Positions 31,986-45,002 of a stretch of 64,000 bases of DNA are shown in pieces. The position numbers were made by a program, and so were the translations under genes. The notes beneath the pieces were generated by a model. That model made no database searches, was not told the DNA's origin, and was given only the letters and a program-made list of their open reading frames with translations. Position 1 is the stretch's first letter, and each line of letters opens with the position of its first letter. This DNA comes from Periplaneta americana (lineage: Eukaryota; Arthropoda; Insecta; Blattodea; Blattidae): NCBI RefSeq assembly GCF_040183065.1, contig NC_091132.1, positions 165,320,102 to 165,384,101 on the forward strand, in the 5' to 3' direction.

Positions 31986-34899
31986 GGAAAATTTTACGCG
32001 TGGTCCACAATAGACCTTGGAACGGAAACAAAAACGAGAATTCTTATAGAGTTAAAATACATACATTGAAGTTGAGCATTCACCACAAAGGATTAAATTG
32101 ATTCATACGTTGAAATTGATTCTATGTGTAGCCATACTAAAGCTATTTTCTCGCATTCCTTGTGGCATATGGGGCCGTGACATTACATCTACTTCATCGT
32201 GTATAACTAATTCAGGAGGTTAGCAGAATCACTTTCATTATAATTCTACGTGTGTCAGACCAGATTACCACCTGATTTGAATTCTTAAGTATTCTGTGTC
32301 GTAAATTTTGTAGCTGATTAACCAACCTTTGTTTATGTTAACTGACTTGTATTCGTGAGAGAACGCCATTGGTGAAGTATACACAAGTAAATCAGAATAG
32401 GTTATATCGACTTTACATATCGTTATTGATATCCATTGTCTTTTGTGCGCTTGGTTTATGGTAAATGAACTAGCAGTTTTGTAGTCATACAGTGTAGTTG
32501 TAAATATGTTATTAAGGTAACCATAATTTTACATATTTTTAATGTTATTCCTTATGTGTACTCAATCATGACCATTAAGGGGAGTTGGTCATCGCATGCA
32601 AAGTAATTTTAAAATTAGCCTATCTTATGGCAGTCATAAATATAATAGTCTACTATTTATCAGTGGTTTTTCATTTTTGTTAGCTATGTGTGTATACATA
32701 TTAAGCTTTAAAATGAAAAAGAATGGTGACTCTAGAGTAAATCTGTATCCTTAAATTAATTTTTTTAATTAAGCACAACTTTTTTTTATAAATTCACTAC
32801 ATGTCTGTGATTAGGTACACTCTATTCACTTATTATAGTACATATTGAATTGAAAATTTGACCACTTTTTGCTAATAGATACTAAAACATACGCTACTAA
32901 ATTTATTCATATATCTCTGTAATATTATGGGTGTAGGGCTTACAGTAATCATCACCGTCAATAAATTTAAAAAAAATTGATTATTATAAGCCCTATGCCT
33001 ATAATATTACAGATATTTTAATAATTTTAGTAGGGTATGTTTTAGTATCTATTAGCAGTAAGTGGCCAAAATCTTAATTAAATGTGTGCTATGATAAGTG
33101 AATAGAGTGTACCTAATCACAGGTATGTAGTGAATTTATATAAAAAATATGTTTAAATTCAAAAATTAATTTAAGGGTAAGATTTACACTAGATTAACCA
33201 TTCTTTTTTCATTTTAAAGTTTAATGTGTATACATATATCCCTAAAAAATTGAAATAGCTGTGATAAATAGTATTATGTTTATGACTGCTTGAAGATAGG
33301 CTATTTTTAAAATTACTTTGCATGCGATAACGTCCAATTCCCCTTAAAATTGTGATGAAATATCAAACAGGGTGAAATGAGGCTCTGTGCCATTAGATTA
33401 CGAAATGTCACTGGTTATGTAAACTATACTGTACTAAGTGTAATGAATGGAAGAAAATGAATAAACATCAATATGGAAACAGATTATTTCCTTCAACACT
33501 TACATACATAAATTAAACGTACATTATTCTATGAAGAATAAATTTTTCGTAAAATAATGTAAATTATAAATCACTTCTAACTTTTTATGAAAAATCATTA
33601 TTCTGTCAAATGCCTTATGTTTGAAATAATAATGTATCATTCTTTTGTAAATAGTCCTATTTTCATCTTTTATATAAATAATCCATCATATCTAACAAGA
33701 CCCTCTCTTTACAGCTGCAGTTACACTTAAGCTTGCGGTTTTCGTTTTCTACAAAATACGGTCATGGCTTAAGAAAGAAAGATCTGAAAGAAGGTATTTT
33801 TGGCCATATTCACCAATAAATCTCTTACCTGTGAGGTAAACCCATACGAACAATAGCAACCTATTCCATACATTTAGATTAAACACCAACATTATTAACG
33901 ATTTCTGAAATTTATCATATGTACAATTTCCTGTTTTAAAAGAAACCTTATTTATTCGGGATTGTTAATTATAATATGAACGGAATGAATAATTTGTTTG
34001 TAGTCTTTAACTGACATACGAATTTATTTTCCGAGGAGACTCCATAGAAACTTCTTCTGTCTCCCTATTTTGTTCGTTCACTACAAGCATTAACACTCAT
34101 GGTGTAACATCATCATGATACAAAGAAACTTTTATGTTTACAAAATCATCAGGTATTCAATGAAAGCATTGATTGGTAATGGCATAATCCATTATATCTG
34201 GAAACAGTGATGTTTGTAGCTACGTTTTTGGATTACATTTAAGATAACTTTTAGTTGCTGTTTTATTTCGCCATTCTTGTATTAAACTAACTTGTTTTAT
34301 AGCACTCGTTAAGGCAAAAGGAGAAATCAATTTTTTTTTGTCATTTTGTGCATTACATACTTTAGCTATTGAAGCGATACTATTTGACAAGTCTTGTTAT
34401 GTTAGGGAAAGAAACAAATTTACGATATTTTCTTTCAAATACACGAAAATAGGCCACTGTACTCAAATAAGCCAGTGTGACAAATCATTCTTAATTGCAG
34501 TTTCTTTGACATTAGATAGGAATCAAGAGTTTATGTATATTAGTTTCCTAGTAAGACGGGGTTAAACGTACTGGAAATTGTGTTTTTAAGAATGCTATTA
34601 CCTCCATATCGGTGTGGTGCTGGTTTTTTTTTTTATTTTGTAAAGCATATATACATTAATTTATTACTCGTACACGTTTGAATCCTGTAATAAGCAGTTC
34701 CAAATGTTGATGTAGCCGAGTTATTACATACGTACCCTCGTTTATTTTCACCAAATCTTTAAATTGTTGAGGTTTGTTTTTTTTATATAACCTTATTTTT
34801 CACAGATTTCGTATTATCAAATAAATTAAGGTTTGAAAGAACAAAATAATATACACTTTTATTGTAAACCTTTTTTGGAAAGTGGACCTCAGTTTTGTT
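31986..34899 (+). other. 3' region of unit B, no gene seen
   Basis: Aligns with 16801-18989 once the palindrome is removed. No coding evidence: the 34338-34565 frame is not kept in unit A. Confidence 0.5.
32579..33343. mobile_element. 765-bp near-perfect palindromic element flanked by TTAA
   Basis: The left half GGGGAGTTGGTCATCGCATG is repeated inverted at the right end, and most of the intervening sequence pairs as well, turning near 32955. TTAA lies at 32575-32578 and 33344-33347. Unit A has the empty site at about 17395. It encodes nothing. TTAA duplication is the hallmark of piggyBac-type insertion, so it is probably a foldback MITE mobilised by such a transposase. Confidence 0.85.
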
Positions 34900-36715
34900 T
34901 CCAAATCATTTTCATTTAGGAGCATAATAAAATTTTAATGGTACAAATCTCTTCATACAATCCATCAACATCAATGATGAGATGAAGATCATTAACAAAT
35001 ATTTCAAAGAGCCGTCCGAGTGAACGGAGTTTCCAAATACAAAAGAGTCCTATTTCTAAACTGACAATTCAAAATCATATCATTTACAAGATATTGCAAA
35101 GCTTTGTCAAAGAAAAGCGATGCACTACACTGAAACTTGTGTTTATCTCAATCACCCATGTGCTTAAATACTTTATTGGCTTCACTCCCATAAAATTTAT
35201 CACCTTGCTCATTCTCAAGCTCAGATTTCAAGTTTTACATCACAGCATGCAACTCAGTCGATGTAAATGTCTTGTGTTCGATCTTTTAAATAATTCTGTG
35301 ATGCACTTTGTAGCAGGGGCGTATTTTGCGGGCTACCGGGGCTACCGGTGGTAGCCCAAGGAAATTACAAAAGAAAAAGTTTATAATATAACATAATGTA
35401 ATAATTTTGTATTATTAGTTTTACCATAGTAATTAAAATTAAAGTAACTGTTAGATATATTTTGTGTAATAATAGGTTCAGCGGTAGCCCAAACCCTTTA
35501 ACCAGTATACGCCACTTATTTGTAGATTGTGAAGGAACTAGAAAATGCACAAATGAACTGAATAATCGCCATCGCCATTTTTACTATAATCACACCATAA
35601 CAAACTGCTGCACTCTTCTACCGTTTGAGATAAGAAGTACGACTTCATAGCCTTTAAGTTGAAAAAGACGCGTTCATCAATCACAGGGTACAATTAAATA
35701 CATGGCGTTGGTACCTGCCTCAAAAGTGATTTATAACTTACTTCATGTGAACAAAGTCGAAAAGATGTTTTAATTTGTTTGTTTTTGCAGAAGATGAAAA
35801 TTCATTACATAACTTAATGACAAATGCTTCAGAATGAGAAAATGTGAAACTGTTACAGAAAATATCAAACAATTATTTAAAATACGGCAGATGGAATTTG
35901 CCATTAGTATGTTCTGGTTAACTGGCAATAACTTCTGATATACAGAAACATTTTTTCCATAATTAAGTGCAGGATTAAGAACCGTATATACTGCGACTTG
36001 AGATAATTCTAAACCTTTTCTATTTAAAATTGTTGAGATGTATTTGGAGATTACTTCACTGGACTCATTTTCGTCTTGACAGTAGAATAAAACGCCGCGA
36101 CTAACGCCAGCTTTGTGGTTACAGTATTGAATAGATACCGCTACACGGAAAATGTTTTATTTCCTAAATTTGTTCATATAAACTAATATACTATTAAAGG
36201 AACGATAACTGTTTTTTGTTTCCAGAAAGAATCATTCCAAAGTATGTGGCCCCAAAACAGTCCCAACAACACTGCCATCTTTCTTGCACACACTCGATAT
36301 TTTCCAAGCAATTTTGGAATGAGGTGTGAGTTCTGGATTATTTTGACAGTCTTGAGTATTGTAACTTACACATGATAAGCCGATACAACTTATGCTACAC
36401 AAGATTTCTTTCGATTCTTTCTTTGTACAACATTTGAACATCATATGAGACTGCCTAATATTTGTGAAACCACCTGTAGGCCTAATATATTTTCTTGAAC
36501 GACACCTTACACTGCGCGTTGTCCTTCGTACCTTACATTAATCTTTGTACATCGGTACATAACCTAAATTCGGCAATTGAGTCATAAAGCCATTTTCTCC
36601 ATTCTGTTAACCATTCATCTTGAAAACCGTAGTATCTACGTAATAACTTCTTCTTGTTACAAGTTCCTGTCTGGTCAGAAAGCGAAGCTAATGCCGGACT
36701 AGCTGGCTTTGACAT
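34900..36715 (-). pseudogene. Decayed hAT-like (BED/KRBA2-type) transposase gene, unit B
   Basis: Counterpart of 18990-20598. The N-terminal block at 36715-36533 reads MSKPASPALASLSDQTGTCN and the W-L-T-E-W motif. The rest is broken and further split by the MITE at 35314-35517. It has no independent gene function. Confidence 0.55.
35314..35517. mobile_element. hAT-type MITE, copy 1
   Basis: Begins CAGGGGCGTATTTTGCGGGC, and the inverse of the right end is a related GGCGTATACTGGTTAAAGGG. Flanked by CTTTGTAG (35306-35313) and ATTTGTAG (35518-35525), an 8-bp duplication with one change. Unit A keeps the empty site CTTTGTAG at 19374-19381. A ten-base local repeat makes this copy slightly longer than the one at 60314. 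Confidence 0.9.
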
Positions 36716-37459
36716 TGATATAAATGATTAGCTGGAAGTATCCAAGGAAGAGTCGCTGTTTTCCCCATCAATAAGTTGGATGACATAACAGGCTTAAGTT
36801 TAATGACGTCACGTATAACTACAGATTACATTGTAGAACAAAATACTGTTTTAAAGAAAATGTGGCAATATGGCTCAAAGAGATTAAAAGAATACTAAAG
36901 GGAGTAGACTAGTGTAGTGAATCGATTTAATATATGTATAGTGACAACCAGTAGTGGATAAATATAGTAATGCCATCATATTGGTTCTTTGTGCAATATT
37001 AAGTTACCGGTACCGGTAATTAATTAGTGATCAATTTGGCATGTTAACTGTAATAAAGTTACCGGTAATATAGAACCAATGAATTCAGTTCTACTTTATA
37101 ATAATAAAGCCATATATTTAATACCTTTAGAAGTATTTGATGTTAATTGTGCGTATATATAATTTTAAGGGTTTGTTCATCTATGAATTCATAGGGTAAT
37201 AATGGCTGTGATACTGGATCACTAAACGGAAGGTTCTAGGATCGAATTATGGCGTATTTAAAGGTACCAGTAAGTTAGATATACCGCTTTAACATAAAGT
37301 AGTCAGTTCAATAAAGTAAGTAAAGGCAAATGAGAGAAGTCTGGTGTCTGAGAAGTCTGAGAAATCTGGAGTTTAGTTGCTGCGAGTGTCTTGTGAAGCA
37401 CTTTTGAAGTCATAGAGCTCAGATGAGTGAGATATTTGCATGATATGTAATATCTAATT

Positions 37460-39030
37460 TTTGTGAAACACTAATTACATTCATTAGATCTAATGGTGCT
37501 TGACACTTGCACATAATCGTGAGATTTTCATTTTGTGCAAAATTAGGTCAAGACTTAATGAAGTGGCATCTGCAACAAGATATATTTGGCCATTTTCATT
37601 AATAAATCCCTTATCTATGAGGTAAAACCATAAGTAGCCTACATTAACATCCTATTTTTTATACATACTGATTGTAGAACTTGAGCTGTACTAACGATTT
37701 GCCAACTCCGCTAAATGTACAATTTCCTGTATTAAAGAAAATTTTTATGGTATGTATTCATTTACTGACACATGAATTTCTTTCCGACGAGACTGCAAAG
37801 GACCTTATTCTTTCTTCCTATTTTTTTATTGCATTACAGCACTATAACTCATTTTATAACATTACTTACTTACTTACTGGCTTACAAGGAACCCGGAGGT
37901 TCATTGCCGCCCTCACATAAGCCCGCCATTGGTCCCTATCCTGAGCAAGATTAATCCATTCTCCATCATCATATCCCACCTCCCTCAAATCCATTTTAAT
38001 ATTATCTTCCCATCTACGTCTCGGACTCCCTAAAGGTCTTTTTCCCTCCGGCCTCCCAACTAACACTTTAAATGCATTAATGGAGTCGCCCATACGTGCT
38101 ACATGCCCTATCCATCTCAAACGTCTGGATTTAATGTTCCTAATTATGTCAGGTGAAGAATACAATGCGTGCAGTTCTGTGTTGCGTAACTTTCTCCATT
38201 CTCCTGTAACTTCATCACTCTTAGCCCCAAATATTTTCCTAAACACCCTTAACCTATGTTCCTCTCTCAAAGTGAGAGACCAAGTTTCACAACCATAAAT
38301 AACAACCGGTAATATAACTGTTTTATAAATTCTAACTTTCTGATTTTTTGACAGCAGACTGGATGATAAAAGCTTGTCAACCGAATAATAACAGGCATTT
38401 CCCATATTTATTCTGTGTTTTATTACCTTCCGAGTGTCGTTTATATTTGTTACCGTTGCTCCAAGGTATGTGAATTTTTCCATCTCTTTAAAAGATAAAT
38501 TTCCAATTTTTATATTTCCATTTCGTACAATATTCTCGTCATGGGACATAATGATACACTTTGTCTTTGCGGGATTTACTTCCAAACCTATCTCTTTACT
38601 TGCTTCCAGTAAAATTCCTGTGTTTTCCCTAATCGTTTGTGGATTTTCTCCTAACATATTCACGTCATCCGCATAGACAAGCAGCTCATGTAACCTGTTT
38701 AGTTCCAAACCATCTCTGTTATCCTGGACTTTCCTAATGGCATACTCCAGAGCAAAGTTAAAAAGTAAAGGTGATAGTGCATCTCCTTGCTTTAGCCCAC
38801 AGTGAATTGGAAACGCATCTGACAGAAACTGACCTCATATTATGACATTATCACGATGAAAATCAAATTATTTTACAAAAATCCTGAGACATTCAATGAA
38901 GCATTCTTTGGTAACAGCACATAATCAATTGTATGTGGAAACAGTGATGATCCTAGCTACGTCTCTGGATGCGATTCAGGATTGAAACAAGCAGCAACTT
39001 GAGTGGCGATAGAAAACAACACAGGTATGT
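37460..39030 (+). repeat. Third, diverged copy of the 17750-18330 / 33720-34240 block, split by a LINE
   Basis: Left part 37490-37864 and right part 38835-39010 follow the same order as the other two copies (ATTTGGCCATTTTCATTAAT, CTTATCTATGAGGTAAA, and later CATTCAATGAA and CTACGTCTCTGGAT). This is an older partial unit duplication. Confidence 0.65.
37865..38834 (-). mobile_element. LINE, 5'-truncated copy 2
   Basis: Same family as 9402-10521, minus strand. The tail is (GTAA)n on that strand at 37865-37880. One long frame (38708-37866, 280 residues) contains [21 protein letters not shown] and [13 protein letters not shown] with a complete C-terminus. A short frame upstream carries the [12 protein letters not shown] box. 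The 16-bp target duplication (37849-37864, 38835-38850) matches at 14 positions. Truncated just after the motif-A region. Confidence 0.9.
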
Positions 39031-40889
39031 GTCAAAAATTCACAACTTATCTCTGTGGATGTCCGATAAAAATTTGTATTATAATTTTTGAAAACTCATG
39101 TAATTGAATTAATGTGAAGTCTGCGCTTTGTGGATTGTTGTTATGAGGTGTATGTTGTTTTGTAAATAAAACATTAAATATCTTGTTGTTTGCAAGAGAA
39201 TCCATGATCACCTCAGCAACGGATTCTTACCTGCCTGCTGCAATGTACAGCAGACACCAGGGATATTTAAGAGAGTGGAGCAAAATGTCATGCATTGTTC
39301 TGGATGCATCAAAGCTGGTGATCATCACTTTGAACATTTGCTCTGAGATGTAAGTTCTTTATGTCTGTAAAATATTGAAGCACCTTGCAAAAATGTTCTT
39401 CAAACATATTACTTGTTCAAGACCTTATAGCTCCTGAAATATGCATTTTCAATCACTGGTTCCTGATGTTGAAATACTCAGTTTAGAGTCCTCTACCATC
39501 TGTATATTTTAACCGTATTGGTTGGAGACACTCTGTATATAAAATGACATTTTTCTGGAATGATTTTTCCAAGTGCTTGTGGAGAGATTACTGCAGAAAA
39601 TTCAAATCTTCAAATGATCATCCAGTTGTTAAATATCTTAAAGTCACTACTAATCCTTCACGCACACTCATTGCACTTCTTATTATTGTATTTTTTCTCT
39701 GAATATAAGAATTGATTATTTTCTATAATTTTTCGAAACATTATTCATCCATTCTGAAATAATCTTTTTCAAATATTCACTGCTAGTATTTTGCAGACAT
39801 TTCAGAAACTTCAATTGTGATTAATTTTCACACTTTAACAACCGCTCTTTCCTCCGCAGCCATTTTCGATATTCTTTTGACCTTAAGGGCAGCACCATTA
39901 CAAACAATGCAGTTTTCATTCTGTTTTCTTTTTGTGATCGTACGCACCATTTTCTCAATGGATATTGAACTCGAACTTTTCAAGTAGAAATCTGATTGCT
40001 AGAGTGTGTGCGTGCGTGCGTGTGTGAACAGACTGCTGAACTGCAGTCCTGGGAATGTTCGATCAGATCGTCAGTTCACACTTTCAGCACGGACTGAATA
40101 ATGTGTGGCCTGCTACAGTTTTGCTGAACTGAGAGTCCCTGAACTGCAGGCGGATTGCAAGAGTATGGAGACCATAACTCTAATGTTCTCTGAGAGATGG
40201 CGCTAATGCTTTAATTACAGGTGGAAGTTAAAATCTCACAGCTTTCTCACCTGCAGTAAAGAAAATAAATTGTTGCCTGCCATTGTAACTGCTATTGTAC
40301 ATAATAAGAATATAATTATATCTCAAAAATAAAAACGTATGGTTTGAAACCTACAAAATAGGTTAGAATAATATTAGGATGTCGAACCAACATTTATGTA
40401 TGATAAGATAGGCTATTCCTTCAACTTCACAGGAATCACCTGGGGAGGAATATGATTATCTTTTATATTGCCTACATAAAAACATGTTACAGTAGAGCAT
40501 CGATTATCCGGCATTCCGTGTTACATGGTTAGTTTTTTCTTTTATGAATTACTGTAATGTAGTACGTATATACAGTATTGAACAATAACAAAGTTTTTTA
40601 AGTATATTACATTAGGTACTATACTGAATTATGAATAAAAAACAGTTTATTATATAGAGTACATGTGAGTATAGCGTCTTTATACATTACTGGATTCGAC
40701 CTCTGTCCCTCAAATTTTACAGGATCAAAAACCACATAGCGCTCTCAACCTCCGTATTATCCGTATTTATTCCTATCCCGATTGTCCTTGGCTCACATAG
40801 TCCAAGATACATTTGTGACATTAAAAAAGTTTAACAACCAGTTCTCTCATGTTTACATGTGTTAAACATATACGATATACGTCCATGGT
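38851..40889. other. Intergenic, no gene recognised
   Basis: No exon seen. A TGCG/TG run lies at about 40005-40025, and a CTGAACTGCAG-containing repetitive stretch at about 40030-40155. The frames are short and unsupported. Confidence 0.4.
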
Positions 40890-41462
40890 AATTGCAAATG
40901 TTACCTAGAATTAATATAAAAACAGGTTCGTCCGAACTTGTGCGAACCGGCCGAATATCACCACTGCCAAGATGCATAACCGTATTACGATTTTTTCAGC
41001 TTAGTAGCTGTTGTAGTTCATTTCCGAGAAATGAAAATATTTCCATCGTTTTTACGACGGTTAAATACGCCGCAAATGTAAGTTTGAAAAAATTTGTCCA
41101 AAAGTGTCAAACACCATAACTCTCCCACATTGGAAGCTCTCATAATGCGGAACAATTTGCCCAGAACTCGCATCGTTCCTGATGGGTGGCTATCCTGTTG
41201 AAATGTGGACAGAAATTAGAATGGAATGTAGGCTTACATTCATTCAGTTATCATCCATGAACATAATTTTGTTGTTCCAAGTGATCCACAAATTCACACG
41301 AGAAATATTGAAAATCTATGGATGCATGCAAAATGCAAGTTAAAACGTAAATTTGGAACATCACGACAATTGTTTCCGTCTTACAGGAATTATGTGCGCG
41401 GACAAAATGCAGGCATGATTGAAACATTTCTTATTACATTGCATGCAAACTACCCTTTGTAG
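40890..41462 (+). pseudogene. Merlin-like (ISXO2-type) transposase fossil, C-terminal half
   Basis: One frame at 41241-41462 reads HSVIIHEHNFVVPSDPQIHT then RNIENLWMHAKCKLKRKFGT and ends in NYPL and a stop. This is the H-x3-H-x-x-x-F-V-x-P…H-T-x-x-I-E-x-x-W pattern of the DDE_Tnp_ISXO2 family, with the glutamate of the catalytic triad visible as N-I-E-N-L-W. Upstream, TRIVPDGWLS (about 41167) is the D block in another frame. The N-terminal sequence is too decayed to follow. No intact ends were found. Its relation to the element at 30453 is at family level only. Confidence 0.65.
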
Positions 41463-41948
41463 AAACCAAGTAAATTTGTAAGTACAAGAATTACTATCAA
41501 TAAAATGGCATTATACTAGCATTATTAATTAAACTTATTTTATTCTCCTTTGTGGACATAATGTATGCCTATACCGTTGCTTATACACTGTTTGCTTGAT
41601 AGTGTCACTGCCCTTTACATCTCAGTGATCACGCGAACTCGTCTCTGCATCTTACTTCATTTGGGACGCTGAAATACGACATTTCATGGAAGTATATATT
41701 GTAAGTAAACATGAGCTTTAATCTTGAATATATTATCATTCTAGATTGATTACGGTCTTTGTATTACTTCAATATAAATTGTTTCTGATTGCAGCGCACA
41801 TAATTTCCCCGTAAGTATCAATATTCATATGGATCATAACATAATGCTCCATATTCGCCGTAAAAATCACAGTTTGTAACAACGAGTAAAGACGTTTTCC
41901 CAACAGCTTACGAGCTGCAAACGGATGTCTTTTGCTTAATTCTTTCAG
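41463..41948 (+). other. 5' flank of the MDVIK exon at 41954
   Basis: No element named. The acceptor TCTTTCAG at 41941-41948 implies a non-coding 5' exon upstream. Confidence 0.45.
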
Positions 41949-41953
41949 TTACC

Positions 41954-42046
41954 ATGGATGTGATAAAGGCGGAACTCGAGGTCGACCCACTGTCTCTAGA
42001 AACAAGTGACGACACAGATGAGGATGAGAAGAAACCTATATTTGAG
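41954..42046 (+). CDS. First coding exon (MDVIK type), unit C
   Basis: A 31-codon exon, exactly the length of 396-488. It begins MDVIKAELEVDPLSLETSDD and ends EKKPIFE before donor GTATAT at 42047. The acceptor lies at 41947-41948, five bases before the ATG, and the exon exits in phase 0. The sumoylation motif of the other copy (IKME) is weakened to IKAE, and the following proline is lost. The next compatible exon is 45003. It could compete with the MSYY start at 51215 for the shared 3' exons. Confidence 0.8.
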
Positions 42047-44053
42047 GTATATTATAAGCGATTACTATCTGTTTTGTATATGTGACATTTATATAAATCT
42101 GTGGCCGGGAGGAAAAAGATCTTAAGTCATTTTTCGTAAAAATGAGATTTTTATATATTCTGACAGCGAAAAGAATTCTCTACAGTCTGGTAAAACGGCT
42201 AAAGGCAAATAAGACTCCTGACTGGATTTATAGAGCGTTACCAAATGTCCTAAGTACTTTTTGAATCCAGCACACACAGAATAAAGGACTTAAGAATATT
42301 TAATACTTTATTTCTTACAAACCATCACATGTTTTCTTTCCTTGCTTCCCTATTAAAAAGGTCTAACTTGTATTTTAGCCATTTATCACATACTGATGCC
42401 CTTTCCTTTTAAAACTTCAAGCACCAGGGTAAACAGTCCTATAATTGCTTTAGAACCATTTTAGATTCCTAATAATTTATATGTCTCATTTACTTTGACA
42501 TGAAAAAGGTCTTATGTTTAATAATCCGTTCTAGTCAGTTTGGCTTCTAGTCTTAAAAGGGCTTAAGTTTGGAAATAATAAAGAAATTTGTTAAATGAGC
42601 AAAATTACCTATTTTAGAAGAAATATAAACAAATAATATCCAGGAAAAACCTCTTAATTTAAAAAAAAACTCTATAATTGACACGAATTTAAATTTTTCT
42701 ACTACTCTCCTGAAAAATATAAAATTTTTACTAAAGACCTTTTTCCTTCCGGTCACAGCAATATAAATTTACCTTACGACATAAAGTGTTCAGCTCTCAA
42801 ATTATATTCACTGGACTTAATGAAACAAAAAACAATCTTGCACGTCCTCGTCTTATTTGTCACCGTAACACATTATGTACATAAATTATCTACCATGGAA
42901 AACCATTTTCAAGTTGATCAGAGTTCTTAATTTAATATATAGTGTACAGGAAGCTTTATTGGAACTTCCTTTCATAAACGATTCTCACTTTTTAATATTT
43001 TACAATATGTCTAATGCTACACTTGTTATAAATTAAGCCATATTGATATCCATACCATGCATATGGTGCAGCAAATATGCCTTCAACTACAACTTGCGAC
43101 CTCTTTAGTTACCTAACATGTGTGTAATTTTTTTTCTTTGTAATTTTTCTAAATTAAAACGTATTTTGTAAACTATGTACAGGATCGACACTTAATACGC
43201 TGGCTTGCAATGTAACTTATGAGATTAAATTGTGATTACCAAGGTTGATCTATGATGTGGTTCATCATTTCTGATGCGTATATAAAATATAATTACATGT
43301 TTTACCACACATTTATTTGCAGTAGGATAGTATAGGAGGTCGAGCAGCTTAACAGTTTATTAATTATTAGCGATTATTATTAATTTTCAAGCCAACTGAA
43401 TTGTCTGTTATGTTTATTATTTTTTTTCTGTGTTAATACTAAACGATGTTTAAGACGATATCATCAAAACATGTCGTTGTTGTTGTTTTTTAAGATATTT
43501 CATACAAGTTTCTCTCATGCTCTGATTGTTTTATTTTATCCTAATTGTTTTCTATGCAAAATCATGTTCGCCTTCTATTCGGGCCCTTATAAAATTAACA
43601 GTAGTGCTCCTGACTTTATGAAGCCAAGCATTGACTCTTCTAAAAGAAACCTCATTATTAACAAGCATTTTAATGGATATACAGAACAAACAATTTAATG
43701 CTCATATCTGCATACAGGCCTACTGTCTAAAGCAGGTTTTATCATGTTTATAAGAAATCCACTCAAAATAATCATAAGAAGCTTTTATAAAATATACTAG
43801 TTTTTTTTTTCTTCTGGAAGCTTAGCTTAAAATTTCAAAATGAGAAACTGAGCTTTAAAAGAAAAAGCTCAACACACAGAATATCAATTTTTTTCTGTTG
43901 TACCACTGGGTCATTAAAAAAACAGAGATAAAACTATTTTCATATTTATTGTACGTCCTTTGTAATGTGTTGTTTTAGAAGATGACTCCAATCACGCGCG
44001 TATATAATGAAAAGGCAGGTAATTCATAATTTCGAGGGAAAAATTGGGTGAAA
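42047..44053 (+). other. Intron, no features
   Basis: AT-rich. Short frames at 42553 (minus) and 43471 show no conserved protein. No repeat named. Confidence 0.45.
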
Positions 44054-44247
44054 CGAGCGTTGAGCGGATTCCGCCGATTTTGGAATAGACACCGACGTAC
44101 TTGAACTGCCAACATAGAAAACAAAAAAATCACACTCAATCGCTTTCACCTTCATCTTGACGGGATAATAAAAGCCTAAACTAACCTAACCTAACCTAAG
44201 TGCGTCGGTGACTATTCCAAAATCGGCAGAATCCGCTCAACGCTCGT
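44054..44247. mobile_element. MITE with GAGCGTTGAGCGGATT ends, copy 2
   Basis: About 194 bp. The left end GAGCGTTGAGCGGATTCCGC and the inverse of the right end agree over about 45 bp, including GATTTTGGAATAG and CACCGACG. Opposite orientation to 21181-21409. Confidence 0.9.
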
Positions 44248-44254
44248 TTAACCA

Positions 44255-44600
44255 AAAATTGTTCCGGGGCCAGGCATCGGACCCGGGACCTTTGGTTTAA
44301 CCTATACCAACGCTCTACCAAATGAGCTACCCGGGAACTCAACCATACACTGATCCAATTTTCCCCTCTATATTCACAGACCTCTAAGTGGACTGACATC
44401 AGTCAAGCAACCAACGTTGGGTGCACACTAACTCTGTGTGACTTAAATTGTGGTTTTGTGTTAACGAACAGTGACGTGTATTATGCAAATCAAGCTTTCA
44501 GGTATAACTCCCTGTAAAGTTGATTTGAATAATTTCGAGGCCAGGCATCGAACCCGGGACCATTGGTTTAACATACCAACGCTCTACCAACTGGTACGTT
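44255..44600 (-). mobile_element. tRNA-like SINE in tandem (two heads), minus strand
   Basis: Two tRNA-like heads, about 44525-44598 and 44262-44338, each read GTAGAGCGTTGGTAT…AAACCA…GGTCCCGGGT and then GATGCCTGGC on the minus strand. They are separated by a 180-bp body. The spacing of about 260 bp suggests a tandem or dimeric element. The folds resemble tRNA, but extra bases and neighbouring repeat sequence argue against functional tRNA genes. Confidence 0.65.
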
Positions 44601-44780
44601 CACGCTTTGGCTGATTCCTTGGTTGGGTTTTTCCGAGATTTTTCCGAACCATAATGTGAATGTTACGTAATCTGTTTCGAATCCTCGGCCTCATGTCCCC
44701 AAATACCATCTCTCTACCACAAATCCCATCGACGCTAAATAATCTAGTAGTTGTTGCACCGTCATTAACTAATCAAGTAA
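44601..44780 (+). mobile_element. Diverged SINE 3' body
   Basis: Contains GGTTGGGTTTTTCCGAGATT, CGACGCTAAATAATCTAG and a GCACCGTCATTAACTAA tail, matching the body and tail of the SINE at 12576 but strongly diverged and without its head. Confidence 0.6.
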
Positions 44781-45002
44781 AATCTCATAATTTATTAAAA
44801 CTGCACTTGAAAAATGTTTTTGCACAGATAATGTACATTTTCATATGAATCCTGAACCTGTTTGTCATAGTGCAAAGCACGTGCTGTGGGTTGTGATCAG
44901 GCTGAGGCATGTCAACTAATAGAGAGGAGCTGATAACAATAGAAGTCGTCTTCTAACACTGTGTAATAAATTGTTGATTTAAGATATCTGTTTGTACTGC
45001 AG

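Larger units (their letters stand above)
28290..37312 (+). repeat. Segmental duplication, copy B (partner 13700-21172)
   Basis: Collinear with copy A. It contains three private insertions (30453-31735, 32579-33343, 35314-35517) and stops matching at about 37312, where unit C later resumes at 50576-50820. Confidence 0.9.
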
